The notes beneath the pieces are model-generated. The model was not told the origin of the DNA and made no database searches. It was given only the letters and a program-made list of their open reading frames with translations. From NCBI GenBank assembly GCA_019925105.1, contig JAHGAU010000002.1:1302001-1366000 (forward strand): DNA of 64,000 nucleotides. Reading direction: 5' to 3'. This DNA is from Niebla homalea (taxonomy: Eukaryota > Ascomycota > Lecanoromycetes > Lecanorales > Ramalinaceae). Numbering within the stretch: position 1 is the first letter of the stretch; each line of letters starts with the position of its first letter. A program made the position numbers and the translations under genes. This document shows positions 41,634-54,539 of this stretch, piece after piece.

Positions 41634-41795
41634 TATTAAATATGCAGGATCGTTATTTGGGAGATTACGTAATGCGGATCAGATTAAATAAGGCGGACGT
41701 GCTAAATCCGAGTGGGATAGCGGTATATAGCCTTGCACATAGTCTCACTTTGTACATAGTAATAATTAAGCAACTTACACCTCTCAACTTCAACA
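41634..41795 (+). repeat. A 3' LTR
   Basis: 162 bp, from TATTAAATATG (from TGTTGAATATG) to CTTCAACA. The right, outer half is clean and the left, inner end is RIP-mutated. Confidence 0.96.
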
Positions 41796-44256
41796 AACTT
41801 AACGCTTGGATTATTAATTAATCACGGTACTTCCTATGTTAAATACGTAGCCTATAATAAACCTCCGGGTTAAATTTATGGTAAAGTCGGAGTCAATATA
41901 GTTACTAAAAGCTTTTAATTTACCCCGGTATATTAATTAAAAGGTAATAATAATATAGAAGTAACATAAAATTCTTCTTATTAGCTTTTAATAATATTTA
42001 ATAAGATTTAAGGTATATCGGTTAATTATTAAGACGGAATAAGTAATATTTAAGCGAGTTTTAAGTATTATATATATTAAAGAGTTTATAACCGATTAAT
42101 ATTTCTTCCGGAAAATCGGGTCAGCCTTATAACCTTTAAATATAGGCTCCGGCTTATATTTTAACTTTACAAGGATATATATAAGGGTAATTTCTTATTA
42201 CCTATATTCCTTAATAACTCTTTTAATATAAACCTTTTAATTAAATTAAAACGTTTTATTTTAACGGTCTTTTATAATTATTATATTTAAATAATAATAG
42301 ATTAATTTTAAATTAAATATACGGAATTAATTATTAAGTATTTTCTTTAAGTTTATAATACCTTATTTAAACGGATTAATAATTAAAATATGTAAGTATC
42401 GGCTTAAACCTTTATTTTTCTATAAAAATAAAAAAGTAATAATATTATAATTAAAGGGATTATTTTAGTCCATAAAGGGCCTTATTAAGCTTATAATATA
42501 TATTAATACCCTTTATTTAATTATAAGGTTATTTTATATAGACTTTTTCCTTAATTAAGTTATAAAGAAAAACCGTTTTTATATTTATTTACTTTAAGTC
42601 TTAATTATTAACCGCCGTTAATATAAAAAGTATTTTATAACTTATAAGTTTAATCATTAAAGCGAAAGTTTTATTATAGTCGATATTTTCCCGTTACTTA
42701 TAACCGCGGATTACTTAACGGGCCTTATATTAAATAATTAAACCGTTAATATTTTTCTTAAGAGTATAAACTTATCGTCCCTTTAAAATAATTATACCCG
42801 GGGGTATTATATACTTAAGAATAAGTATTTAAGTATTATTTTTAATATAAAAGCTATATTTATTTTTTTCCGTTAATTATTAATCTATTTTATAATAAAT
42901 ATTTTTTATAATTTCTTAATAACTTTTTAGCTTAAATAATTCTAACTTATTCTTAAATAGTATTAACGTTAAGTAATAAATATCCTTTTCTTTATTTAAG
43001 ATAATTATATTAATAAAAGTAAATAATAAGTTTAAGAATATATCCCGGAGCTCCGAATACTTAAGAATCTTAAGCTTAAAATTACCCCGGAAAATAGTTT
43101 TAATTTCTTCCCGCGATTTATTAAATTATTACTTATTTTAATTATATTAAGTTTAAGGGTAATCTCCTTATTCCTTAACCGGAAATATATTATCTATAAG
43201 TATATCGTTTAAGATATTATCGATAAAAACTTTATTTTAAATTTAATTCTTATAATTCTTCCTTAAAATAAGGATTTATTAAGGCTATATATCCTTTTTT
43301 AAACGTTAAATCTTCTTTACCGGAGTATTTTTATCGGAATTATCTAGCGGAATAATTTTCCGTTCTTTAATATAAACGTTAAAGAATTATTTTACTTTCT
43401 TATTAAAAGTTCCTACCCGGGGGTTAAAGACCCAATATATCTTAATAATCTTATTATTATAGCTTAATAGAATAAATAAATCGGCCCTTTTATTTAAAGA
43501 GGTTTAATACTTTATAATCTTAATCTATATTAATAATTTAATAACTCGTAAATATAATAAGTCCGGTTTTTAATTATATTACGTTTAATAAGGGGTAATC
43601 CTTTTTTTTAAGCTAAACGTAAATTCCCTTATAATAAGGTAGTTAATAATTATTGTAATTTCCGGTTATAAATCCTTAAGTAAGCTTATACTATAAATTA
43701 TTATACGGGTTTACTCTTTAATTTCCTGGTTAAATCTTTTATTTACGGGATTCTATTTAAGGCTATTTTATACCGTTAATTTATAAATAATATTATAGTC
43801 TTTAAAATAATTTTAAAAGTCCTTTAATATATATTTGCCCCCGTTATTTACCCGTAAGCGCCTAATTTTCCGGTTAATAATCTTATATTTAATTTTAAAT
43901 TATTTAAATTTATAGGCTATATCTAATTTATAAATTACCGGGTAAACTTTTAATATATAAATAAAGTCGTCCCGGAAAGTAATAATTATATTAAAGCTTA
44001 CCGGCTTAATAAACTTTATAACGTCCGAATAAATAAGCTTTAATAAAGCTATCCCTGGCTTAAAATATCCCTTATAAGGCCGAGAAGTTATTTTATTGGA
44101 AGTATAATATATATATACGACCTCCTTTAAGGGTTTTTTTTTACTCCCCTCGTTTACGTTTAAGGGATATCCCTATCGATACCTTAATTAACTTAATAAT
44201 GGATTAAAAGCCGAAATACCCTATCTTTATATATTAAATTAATATATTATTTAATA
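41796..44256 (-). mobile_element. Copia family 3 element C, middle part
   Basis: C resumes after the A target duplication. It contains RNase H (about 41800-42100), RT (about 42100-42900; active-site area near 42378-42405 appears to carry a small deletion) and integrase up to the LINE insertion. The integrase motif TDNGGEY is read as VNNGGKY in RLRVNNGGKYILKDF at about 43828-43870. The right end carries the LINE target duplication (44246-44256). Confidence 0.9.
41801..44245 (-). pseudogene. C pol relic: RNase H, RT, integrase
   Basis: Sense order from right to left is integrase, RT, RNase H, as in element A. The integrase catalytic Asp in RLRTDNGGEY is now Asn, and the Glu is Lys. All frames carry stops. 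Sequence similarity and the shared polypurine tract and primer site show that family 3 is a sister of family 1. Confidence 0.85.
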
Positions 44257-44300
44257 AAAGGCTTTTAAAATAATAACGGGAAATAAGTAGGATTATAAGG

Positions 44301-46150
44301 ATGGCGACGAACAACGGGACCCCAGAGGTCAGAAACGATATACGTGTGTATAGCTTAAGTAATAGTGAGGACAGTACCTTAAATACGATAAGCGGAAGCG
44401 GAATAATAATAAAAATAAAGGGGGAGGAAGGGTAAGCGGCCCAGGTTAATAGGAACGGTAATAAGTCGTATGAACGATACGATAAATACGAGATAAAAAG
44501 GCCTTAAATCGAACAGGAAGCTTATAGTTAATAAGATATACGTAAAGGGACGTATATAACGTATAAAGATATTATTATAAAAGGTAATAAATAAAGGACG
44601 GAGGAGATAAAGACGGTACGCGGGGACGGATAAAGGGTAAGCGGAGGCGTAAAAGGCCTTATTAAGTATATATAAATTAAGAAAAAGCTAAGTAAAGATA
44701 GGGAGATATTAGGTAAATAAGAATAAATTATAAAAAGAAATAGCTATTAAATACGTAAGGGAAAAGTAAAAGGGAAGGAGGCGGTAAGGGCGTTAAAAGG
44801 CCTTTTTATAACTATATAAAAGGATATTACGTTAAAAACCTGGCCGATACTATAAATTGGATTACGGGGAGTAAAAGACTTTTACGTAAATACGGGGAGA
44901 GGTTTAAGGGAGTTAAGAAGGTTATACGGAACTTAAAAGGCAGTAATAAAAGCGCCAGCGGGCGGGGGCGAAAAGAGACAGAAAGAATACGTATAAAATA
45001 AGGGAGTGACGGAGGAGGCTTTAAGGAAGGAAGCGGGAATAAGCTAAGTAGCGAGGGTTATAAGGGCGGTATTAACGTTAATAATAAAGGAAATAAAGGC
45101 GGAAAAAAAGGCGGTAATATTAAGGAAAATAAAGATAATAATTATATAATTATTAAGCGAAAAGGAAAAGAATATAACGGTAAAAATAAACCCGCTATAA
45201 TTAATAAAGGCATTTAAGGTAACGGGAAAGCTATTAATAGAATAAATTATTACGGTATATAAATTATAAAACGGGGATATCCTCCTTAATATAGCCTTAT
45301 TAAAGGCGAAAAAGGGGCTAAAGAAATTAAAAGGATAAACCGATAAAGAAGGATATAAAACAGTAAAGGTATTAAGGTAATTTTTCGTTATTATAGTAAA
45401 CGGGATATATTTAATAAGATTTATGGGGGAGGAAAAAAAAATTATTTTAAGGCGGATAAAGAAGGAGAATACGGTCCTTTACCTTAAGTTAAAAATCGTC
45501 GATTATAGTCTCCCCCCTATAATAAAGAGGCTAAACGCTTTTAGTTATATAAAGAAATATTTTACGGTTATCCTGAACGTAATATTAATAAGGATATATG
45601 ATAATATCCTTAATAAAGGGGTAATAAAGGGTGGATCCCTTAAATTAATAAAACCTTAAGACCGGATAACGGATATCTATTAATACTTTAAATATTAAGG
45701 GTATAAATATATTATTACGAGATACCTTAATAATATAAAGTACGTAGTATATACCGAAGGGTATAATACGTATAAATACGCTAGCTTAATAATAAAGGGC
45801 CTAATGAAAAACGCACTGAAATGCGCAGTATACGGTAATAATAACCATTTAACGTAAGATTTACGGTATATAATAAGAATAAAAAAGACTTAATATAAAA
45901 AGATTAAGATAGCGGTTAAGGTTTAACATTATAATTTATATAAACTTAAATTAATAAAATAATTAAAGATGGTCTTAAAACGTAAACGGAACCTATTAAA
46001 CGGAAAAGGGTAAAACGTAATAATTAATAACGTAAAAAGAAGAAGCTTATAGCGATATTAACCTTTAAGGTTAACCGCTTAACCTATTATAATAAAAAGA
46101 TTAAAATAAATAACGTTTAACCTTAAAAAAAGACTATTTATATAAATAAA
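44301..46150 (+). pseudogene. LINE ORF1 (nucleic-acid-binding gag-like protein) relic
   Basis: The start MATNNGTPEV is intact and open for 41 codons. An open stretch at 45423-45659 (78 codons) precedes the zinc-knuckle block and is in frame with it, so it is part of ORF1 and no separate gene. Knuckle 1 reads YFKYxGYKYIITRY at 45684-45725, fitting C-x2-C-x4-H-x4-C with Tyr at every ligand. Knuckle 2, YVVYTEGYNTYKY, fits C-x2-C-x3-H-x4-C in the same way. A third, KCAVYGNNNH, keeps one Cys and the His. Such a triple-knuckle end is usual for Tad ORF1, which binds the element RNA. Confidence 0.88.
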
Positions 46151-46199
46151 AGTTAACGAAAAGAGCCCAATAAATATTGATATTTAATATACTTACGTT

Positions 46200-49100
46200 T
46201 CTGAAGGTAATATAATATAACGTATATAAGGAAGTAATTAAAGTTATAATACCGATATTTAAATTTAAAAAGGTAAAGGATATTAATATTATAATAATAT
46301 AGGAGCCGTTATATAATCCGTATATTTATTCTTTAATTAACCTAGGAAATAATTTCTATTTAACCTTTAAGGATAACGAAATAATACGGATATACTTCTT
46401 TATTAATAAGAGGTTAAATATAAATAGTTAAAACGTTATTTATTACGGAAAGAACCTATATATATTCCGGATTATATAAAAAAAGGATATTAAAGGCATC
46501 CTGAATATTTATAATATATATAATCCGTTACCGGTTAATAAGAAGGGACCCTTTATAATCCCGTTACTTAAGGATATTATAATTATACCTAATAAATATC
46601 TTTTAATAAAAGACTTTAATCTTTATTACGTTTAATAAAACGAAGATGGTTATATAATTAGTTATATTGAATTTAAGGAGCTATTAATAATTATTATACG
46701 GTTTAATTTTACGTTATTAACGTTAAAAAAGGCTATTATATAAGAAAGTTATAAATTTAAGATTACGATTAACTTAATATTTAACTCAGAAAATATTATT
46801 AACTTAATTATAATATATAAACCCTAAAAGGACCTAAAATACGGTTTAGATTACGTCCCGATATAAATAACCTTAAATTAATTTATCGACATAACTCCGC
46901 TTTTACCGTTTAAACGAACATAAAAAATAATTAAAAAAGTAAAAATATTAATAAAAATAATAAAAATAATATCTTAATTAACGGAGCTTCCTTAGCTTAA
47001 TAATAAAAAATAGATTAACCGTTTTATAAAGCAGGTAATAAAGGCTTTAAATAAAGTAATTAATATTATAGTCTTAATAATAAAGCCGTTTTAAAAAGTT
47101 AAAATTTATTAAAATAAGGAATATATAAAAATAATTATAAAGGTAAAAGCGCTTATAAAGTAAATTATTAAATATAAAAACCGAGAAACGCTTTAACGGT
47201 TAAAGGAAGCTTAAGAAGAAAAAGAGAGAATTATTTGGAAGGCTAAATAGATATACTTCCGGGCTATAATATATAACTTAACGGTTTCCCCTTATAATAT
47301 TTGGAAGCTGGTAAAATACGGTAAAAAATAAAGTAAAAAACTTAAACCTATCTTTAAGTTTTTACCCCTAAAAAGACCAGACGGTATAATAATAAATATT
47401 TTTAATAACAAGATTAAAGTTCTTAAAAAGGCGTTCTTTCCCCCGTTATTAAAAGTTAACTTAATAGATATCGATAATATAATATATCCTAAATTAATAA
47501 TAATAAATAAAGTAATAACTTAAGAAATAATAATTAAAATAATTAATAAATTAAAAAAAAATAAGGCCCCCGGATTTAACGGCATATTAAATAAGTTCCT
47601 ATCTATAGTAACGTTATTATTTAAAGAGGTTTTTATTTACCTATTTTAAGTTTACCTTAATATAAAATATTACCTTTATAGATTTAAGGAAATTAAAACG
47701 ATTATCCTTAAGAAGCCGGTTAAGTTAAATTATTTAAAGGTAAAATTATATAAACCTATAATATTCCTTTATATATTAAGGAAGGCTTTAAAAACGGTAA
47801 TCGTAAAAATCTTAAGTAATTATATAGAAGGGTATAGGTTATTTCTTAATTAATAAATAAAGGTAAGAAAAGGACGGTTAACGGAAACGGCTTTTAAAGG
47901 CTTAATCGATAGTATATATACGGTATAAGGCTATAGGAAAAAATACGTTATAAGTCTTCTTTCCTTAAATATTATAAAGGCGTTTAATAAGGTAAATTAT
48001 TAAAGGTTACTATATAATTTACGGAAAAAAGGGGTTTTATTTTTTTTAATAAATTGGATAAAGAATTTTTTAAGTAATTAAGTAATATTAATTAACCTAG
48101 GATAGAAGATAAATACAATGGAGCCCGTAATAATAGGGATTCCCCAGGGGTTATCCATCTCCTTAATCCTATTTTTATTCTTTAATAACCTGTTTATTAA
48201 AGACTTAATAAAGCTGAAATAGAAGATTTAAGTAGAAGGCTTTATTAATAATATTTACCTTTTAACCTATAGTATATTTATTTATATAAATTGTTTAAAG
48301 CTAAAATAAGCTTATAAAGTTTATTTATAATAAGTAAAGATATATAAAACCTAGTTTACCTTATATAAATATAAACTTATTTATATAATAAAGAGTTTAA
48401 AGCTATATAATATAATAGTTATAATAGACTTAAATAGTATAATAATGAAACCGGAAATTAATATTAAGGTACTTAACCTATAAATTAATAGGAAACTAGA
48501 TTAAAAAGATTACATAAAAAAGGTTTAAAAGAAGATAGTTTCATAGGAGAAAGGCCTTATTTACCTTACGGCGTCGACGTAAAGAGCTACTTTATAAAAG
48601 GCTAAAACCGTTTATTAAACGGTTATAAAGCCTATAATAACGTACGCAATAATTATCTAATATATACCCAAGGATATACCTGGATATAAGAAAAAGCCCG
48701 TCTAGTAATTATAAAAGGTTTAAAACCGATATTTAAAAATAATAAATAAAGTATATAAAGTAACTCCCGTCCCAATATTAAAATCCGAGGTCTTTATATT
48801 ATTAATAAAGTTAACCTTAAATTAAATAATCGCTTAAATAAGACTTAAAAAAGGTATAAATTTAATTATATTAATAAAAAATAAACGTATTTATTAAAAC
48901 TATAAGAAACCTTAAATAAAAAAGCGTAAGAAAAAGGTATTTACCCCCCCCATGGAAATTAAATTAGAGTAAGCTAAAAAAAAAAGGTTAACTTAATTTA
49001 CGTTTAAAAAGTTAACATAAGAATATACGAATTCTTATTTAAAGTAAGAATAACGGAAAAAAAGAAGGCCGTAAAAGCGAAGTTAACGGTAATTACCCTA

Positions 49101-49950
49101 TAGATTAAAAGGAGGTAAATAAAGTATTAATATAGATATAAAGGATTAATCCCTTAAGGGCGATAATACCCGGCGTTAAATAATAATAAGGTTATTAATA
49201 AGTATCTCTGGCGGTACGGGATTATAAGGAAAGGTAATAATACGTTAATAATTTAACTCCGGATAAGTAAAAACGGCTTAATTTACTTCCTTTTTATTAT
49301 ATATGCCGGTAGCCGGATTAACGCTAGCTATAAGTATAAATAATAAAAGTAGGATATTATATACGTATTAATCTTTTATTTATTATTTAAAGAGCTTAGA
49401 CCGGGACTAATTAAAAAAGTAGGGATTAATAATTATCGTTAAATACTTATTAATAAAAAGGGTATTAAAGTGGCTATTAGATTTATAATGGTTATAAGCT
49501 TATTATTATAATTTAACCTAGTTAAAAAAATAAAAAAAATAATTAAAGACTTAATTAAGAAATCCCGCCGTTAACTTAAAGGCAGAAAATAACGGCGGGA
49601 AAACTATATTTAATAAAGGGCTAAGGAGGCTATAAATACCGGGGCGGTATAAAAAGCGATACTATATTGGTCGGCAAAGTTATATAAATAAAGTAATAAT
49701 AATATATATATCGGTAAGGATATTTAATAATATAATCGGAATTTTAAAATTTTAATATTAAATAAACCCGTAAAATAACGGAAGAATAATAAATTTAAAA
49801 ATAACCCTTAAATAGATTTAATCGTAATATTATAGGTTTTCTTAGAAAAAACGTATAAATAAATTCCTATTCTTTAAACGGTTATAAATACTTTTAACCC
49901 TTAGGACGTAAGTAAAGGCTGGGTGGATACCGGTTTTTATTCCTAACGTT
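46200..49950 (+). pseudogene. LINE ORF2 (endonuclease, RT, RNase H) relic
   Basis: The endonuclease keeps YFFINKRLN, IYNIYNPLPV and LIKDFNLYY (about 46380-46632; family GDFNLHHP). The RT has GIPQGLSISLILFLFFN (48139-48190) and the active site reads FINN in EGFINNIYLL (about 48237-48266), where Tad-type elements have FVDD. The following 1.3 kb correspond to the RNase H-like and C-terminal region. TAA and TAG stops appear in every domain. The copy would have encoded the target-primed reverse transcription machinery but is dead. Confidence 0.88.
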
Positions 49951-50040
49951 ATGGATATCGGGTTTTTTACGGTTATTAGTAAGGCTAAATGGCCGAGTAT
50001 TAAGGAACGCCGGAATTAGCTTAATTAGATCCGTAATATA

Positions 50041-50058
50041 AATCAATCAATCAATCAA
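50041..50058 (+). repeat. LINE 3' tail, (AATC)n
   Basis: Four and a half AATC units, followed directly by the 3' copy of the target duplication. Confidence 0.9.
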
Positions 50059-52804
50059 CATTATTTAATACGTTAAATACCGTTATTATTAATTACTTAA
50101 AGATTTAATATAAAGAATTATCCCTACCGGGAGTATATAAATTTACCGGGTCCTTTAATTATTATCCGTTTAACCCGGGAAGTTATTATTTCGGCTTTAT
50201 TATTTAGAAGCTAAGTCTTTAAAAAAATGTTTACTTTATTATCAGGGGAATAAATAGAGTTTAAAAACTTAATTATTACTTTTTTCCCGTCGATATTATA
50301 GGTTATCCGGGCGGTATTAATACCGCCTATATAGTTAATTTATATTAAACTTAATTTTAAGGATATTATTTAATAAGGTTAAAGGTTATTATTAAAAAAT
50401 TCTTTTTAATAGAAAAAATACTTATTATAATTATTATTTAAAATTATTAACTTTTATAAATTAACTAGATTAACGGATATTATTATATATTTAAGCTTAA
50501 CGTCTATATTTATTATATTATAAACTTCCCTTAAAATTAATAGATTTACCGGTATAATAATAATAATAACTTTTTCAGTTTTCGGCTTCTTTAATCCCCG
50601 GTATAACGTCTTAGTTTTTTTCTTAAGGTAAAGGATTTAATAATTATTCTCCGGGTATTTATTATTACGGTTTTTTACGGTATAATAATTATATTTTTAA
50701 TTATTATATTCGGTAAAGGATTATTTATTATTAATTTTTAAAGCTGTTAAATAGGATTATAAAGTAATATTTACACGGGTTATATTAATTTATAATTCTT
50801 TATTAATAACTCTTAATATAACCTTATTAAAATTAAGAGAATTTTAGCCTAGGATAATCTAGTTTTAAGTTAAGTTAATATAAAAATATTATTAACCGTT
50901 ATTAAAATTAAATAAAAAAAATTAAATAATTATTAAATTAAAGACTTTATATAACTTATTAATAACCAGTATTTTAACAATATATTTACGGAATTTATAA
51001 GTAAATTAATTAACTATTTTATTTAAACCTTTTATTATTATTTTAAACTTCCGGGTTAACTTAATATATAAGCTTAATCCTTAAGGTTTAAAATAAGTAA
51101 TAAGAATAATCCAAATTTCTTTAGTCGTATCCAATTTATTTATAAGATAACGTATATTATCCCTATAATGAGTTTTAATGACTATAGTAGCCTTAAGTTT
51201 ATCCTTAATAATTATAGGTTCGTAAAGGTTATTAAGGATTAATTAATCCTTAACTTACTGGTATTATAATATTTATTAACGTTACTTAATTAATAACGGA
51301 ATTATATTAAGGGAGAAACTCCCGGAGGTCTTATAAGTTTTTAATCTTAAAGGTTATTTTCGGTAAAAAAATAAAAACTTAAGGTCTTTAAATTAATATT
51401 TACGTATAAAGAAATATTAATCGCTTAATTAAATTTAAACTTAAGGCTAAAATTAAATAAGAAATTTAATAGGTTTTCTGATTTTAATGATTTTAATTTT
51501 GATTAATACTTAATTAACGAGTCGTTTAAGGGTAAAGGATATTCCGTATTAAATAATAAGATTCAGCCTTTTACCTTTAAACGGAGCTTAAAAATTAATT
51601 TATTAAATAATAATATTAAAGATTCTTTATATATATGTTTTCAATTATTTCTTAAATAGTCCTTCAGTTTTCTTTCTGAAGGTTTCTTAAGTAAAAACGG
51701 AAAAATTTACTTTTAACTTAATAATAAAAAGTAATAAGAAAATTTCCGTATTAATAAAGTGGAATAATAATATACTTAAAAGTTTTAATAATAAAGCTTA
51801 AATTCTAAATAAAATTTAATTTATTTTAATTAATAATAAACTAAAACTTTATAAATATTTAAGTTATCTTTATACCTTTTTAAAATTACTTATTTTTTAC
51901 GCTTAATATAATACGGAAAACTAATTTCCATAATTAATTACCGCTTTTTACTTTAAAGGTTATAATCTTTATTTATAATTATTTTATCCTTAATTTTTAG
52001 GCGTTAATTAAATTAAATAGCTTTCCGGGCCAATTAAGATATAAAAGATTTAATGGTTAATTCTTAACCTTTTTTTTTAAAACGTAAAATCTCAATTTAA
52101 ATAAATAAATTTCTTTTTCTTTGGATTTAATCCTTAAAGATAATTTTAATTAAGTAATTTTAAAGGTAAAACTAAATTATATCTTTATTATATAATTAAA
52201 GTTATTATTTTAAAGATAAGATTTTTATTATAAAAAGTGAAAATTTAAAGTTTTTAATTTTATAACGTTCCGTAATCATTATAAAAAATTTAAACTAAAT
52301 AATTTTAACGGCAGAATAAAGTTAAAAATCCTTTAAGTTATAAAAAGAGTTTAAATTGGGTAAAGATTTTTTATTATAATTATAAGATTTAAGGGTTTAA
52401 ACTTTAAAGAATTTAATTAAGGTCGAAATTTCTTAATTAAGACTTTTATTAAGGTTCCGCTTAACGCTTTATATTATAGAGTTAAAGGTTTTATATATAG
52501 CCGGTTTCCGGTATATAAATACCGGCGTATAGTTAACTTATAAAATTAAGAAATAAGTATTTATACTTTTTAATTAATAAATATATATACTCCGGCAATA
52601 ATAAAGTTAAGGCATTTTATCCTTATAGAATTTTAAATTATTAAGTTATTAATTGGCTTTATAGCTTAAAAATTATAATTTAATAATATTCTTAAGCAGA
52701 ATATTTTTATCTTTTAAGTATATTTTATACGGTAAGATCTCTATATTATAATTATAAAATTAAAGAAGGAAAAAGTATCCTTATAAAGTATCGTTATTAT
52801 AAAA

Positions 52805-52818
52805 CCGGGCTTATAACC
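52805..52818 (-). other. C primer-binding site
   Basis: - strand GGTTATAAGCCCGG, identical to those of families 1 and 2, directly inside the right LTR. Confidence 0.75.
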
Positions 52819-52970
52819 TCTTAAAATATAAAGTATTAATTACTTAATTATTTCCTAAGTATAAAAGTACGATTAAGTACTCCTGCATCCCAGCTATCCC
52901 AATCGGGTTTAGCTTCGGATCATATCTAATCTACCCGAGTGCCGGGTAACTAATGTGAGTACTTTCAACA
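52819..52970 (-). repeat. C 5' LTR (right), 152 bp
   Basis: Runs from TCTTAAAATA to TTTCAACA. RIP is strong in the first 40 bp (inner side) and absent in the last 80 bp (outer side), the mirror image of the left LTR. Confidence 0.94.
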
Positions 52971-52975
52971 GGTTT

Positions 52976-53537
52976 TTAATACCTTATTAATTATAAGGAT
53001 TTTAATTTTAAGCTCCGGTAAAAATTTTATAAAGAATATATAAATATAAAACTTATTTAATAATAATAATAAGACTTTTTTTATAATTTTTAAAGTATTA
53101 CGGAACTATATTATTTTTTAATTAAAGCGTTACTTAATATTTTTAAACTATTTATAATAAATAAATTAACGATTTTCCGGATTAATTATTAAATTTAAGA
53201 GTTGATCCTTAAGTTTTTAATAACTTATTCTATTAATTTCCTCATCCAGTAAGTTAAAGATTTTATAAAAGATAAACCCTAAATAATAAATTTTTTTTTT
53301 TTTTTTAATAAGGAAGTACTTAAGATAAAATATAAATTATTTTTTTAAGTTAATAAATTATATTTAATACTTACTTTTAGATTTATTTTAATATAACTTA
53401 AACCTTTCCGGATAAAAGGATTTACTTTTACGGGGTAAAATAAAAGCCGCTAATAGTACACTATTAGTATAAAGCTTAATAATAGGGTTAATACGGGAAA
53501 GAATCCCGGAGCGTAAACTTTTATATTATATATTAAC
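52976..53537 (-). mobile_element. Gypsy II continuation, probable gag part
   Basis: Joined to 34565 by the GGTTT duplication of C, so this is by position Gypsy II upstream of its nucleocapsid. On the - strand a stretch with LLDEEINRISYxKLKDQ (about 53190-53250) has the charged helical look of a gag capsid. That reading is inference. A run of 16 T (53291-53306) lies inside. On the right the piece is cut by element D. Confidence 0.6.
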
Positions 53538-53699
53538 TGTTGAATGTGCAGGATCGCCACTTGGGAGATTACGTAACGCGGATTAGATTAGATAAAACGG
53601 ACGTGTTAAACTTAAGTGGGATAACGGTATATAATTTTACATATAGTTTCACTTTATATATAGTAATAATTAAGTAATTTATACTTTTTAACTTTAATA
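53538..53699 (+). repeat. D 5' LTR
   Basis: 162 bp. The outer 60 bp keep GTGCAGG and CCACTTGGG; the inner half is strongly mutated, ending TTTAATA. The mutated primer site AATTATAAGCCCGG follows at 53700-53713. Confidence 0.95.
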
Positions 53700-54539
53700 A
53701 ATTATAAGCCCGGATTACGCGTTTAAATACTTAAATAACGTCTTCTTAATGTTTAATTTAACTTATAAACGGTGGTAAATTAATAATATAAGATATATCC
53801 GTAAATAATACCTATACGTAAACTATATTATTAAAAAATCGATTTAATTAAACGTATAATATTACGGCTATAAATAAAGAAGCCTATTTAATTATTTATA
53901 TTTTTTTATTAAAAGGGGAGGACGTTTTATTAACGAGAATATATAAACCGTTATTTCCTAGCCTTATTAAAGGCCGTAAATACTTATACGCCGGAAAGTT
54001 AAACCGGCGTTAAATTAACGGAGTTAAAACGTAAAGCTTTTAAGGCTAGCCTATATATATAAAGCTTTAACCGGGGTTAAAGTAAGAAATTTAAAACGTT
54101 AAATAAATATTAAATATATTATAGAACTTTATTAAGTTTAAAGCCTTTAAAACCGTATTAAAATTGAGTTTTTTAAAATTAATTAAAGATAAATTACTCG
54201 GATTTAAGCGTATTATAATTTAAAATTATTTACTTTAATTTAATTTTAAAGAATAAATACGGGACGGAATAAGTAATTAACGGCTAAACCTCTTAAAGTA
54301 AAAATTAATCCTTAAGAAAAAAAAGCTAAAAATCAGTTATTAAATTCTTTAATAAATAATTAAATTTAAGATAAGCTTACTTATTACGTATCGTAAAAAT
54401 TAAAGCCTTTAAGTTAAAATAAAATAATTAAAATAAGTTTAAACGCTTCAATTATAAAAATTAAAAGCCTTTAAGTAAAAAAAGGTAATAATCTTAAGGG
54501 TATATATATAGCATTATAATACGTTATAAAGCTCCGTTT

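Larger units (their letters stand above)
35701..41795 (+). mobile_element. Copia family 1 element A, complete structure
   Basis: This is a 6095-bp LTR retrotransposon on the + strand, inserted in element C. LTRs are 35701-35862 and 41634-41795 (162 bp each), with ends TGTTGAA...TTCAACA. The target duplication AACTT is perfect (35696-35700 and 41796-41800). A primer-binding site follows the 5' LTR and a polypurine tract precedes the 3' LTR. Of the long elements here it is the least RIP-mutated: its integrase, RT and C-terminus are readable with scattered CpA/TpG left. That agrees with it being the innermost, youngest insertion of its nest. Confidence 0.97.
44257..50058 (+). mobile_element. Tad-like LINE, nearly full length
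   Basis: This is a 5.8-kb non-LTR retrotransposon inserted in element C. It has a 5' UTR of about 44 bp, ORF1 (from ATG at 44301), ORF2 with endonuclease, RT and RNase H-like parts, and an AATC tail at 50041-50058. An 11-bp direct repeat ATTATTTAATA flanks it (44246-44256 and 50060-50070). Extending it by two bases gives 13 bp with one CpA-to-TpA difference. It is RIP-mutated but keeps its first 40 codons clean. Motif order and knuckle types place it in the Tad1 clade of fungal LINEs. Confidence 0.92.
50059..52970 (-). mobile_element. Copia family 3 element C, right part (gag, leader, 5' LTR)
   Basis: C continues after the LINE with the N-terminal part of the polyprotein and the leader, and ends in the right LTR and target duplication GGTTT (52971-52975). 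A zinc-knuckle relic lies on the - strand at about 50650-50720: KYNYYTVKNRNNKYPEN, fitting a Copia CxxCGxKNHxxxxCW-type knuckle with Tyr for Cys. From about 51000 to 52800 no domain can be named. Confidence 0.88.

Noticed and set aside
45423..45659. 78-codon + strand frame as an independent gene
   Set aside because: It is in frame with the zinc-knuckle block of LINE ORF1 and ends at a RIP-type stop just before it, so it is a piece of ORF1.
53291..53306. Poly(A) tail of a - strand retroposed element
   Set aside because: A 16-base T run lies within the Gypsy II gag region, with no element border or duplication next to it.
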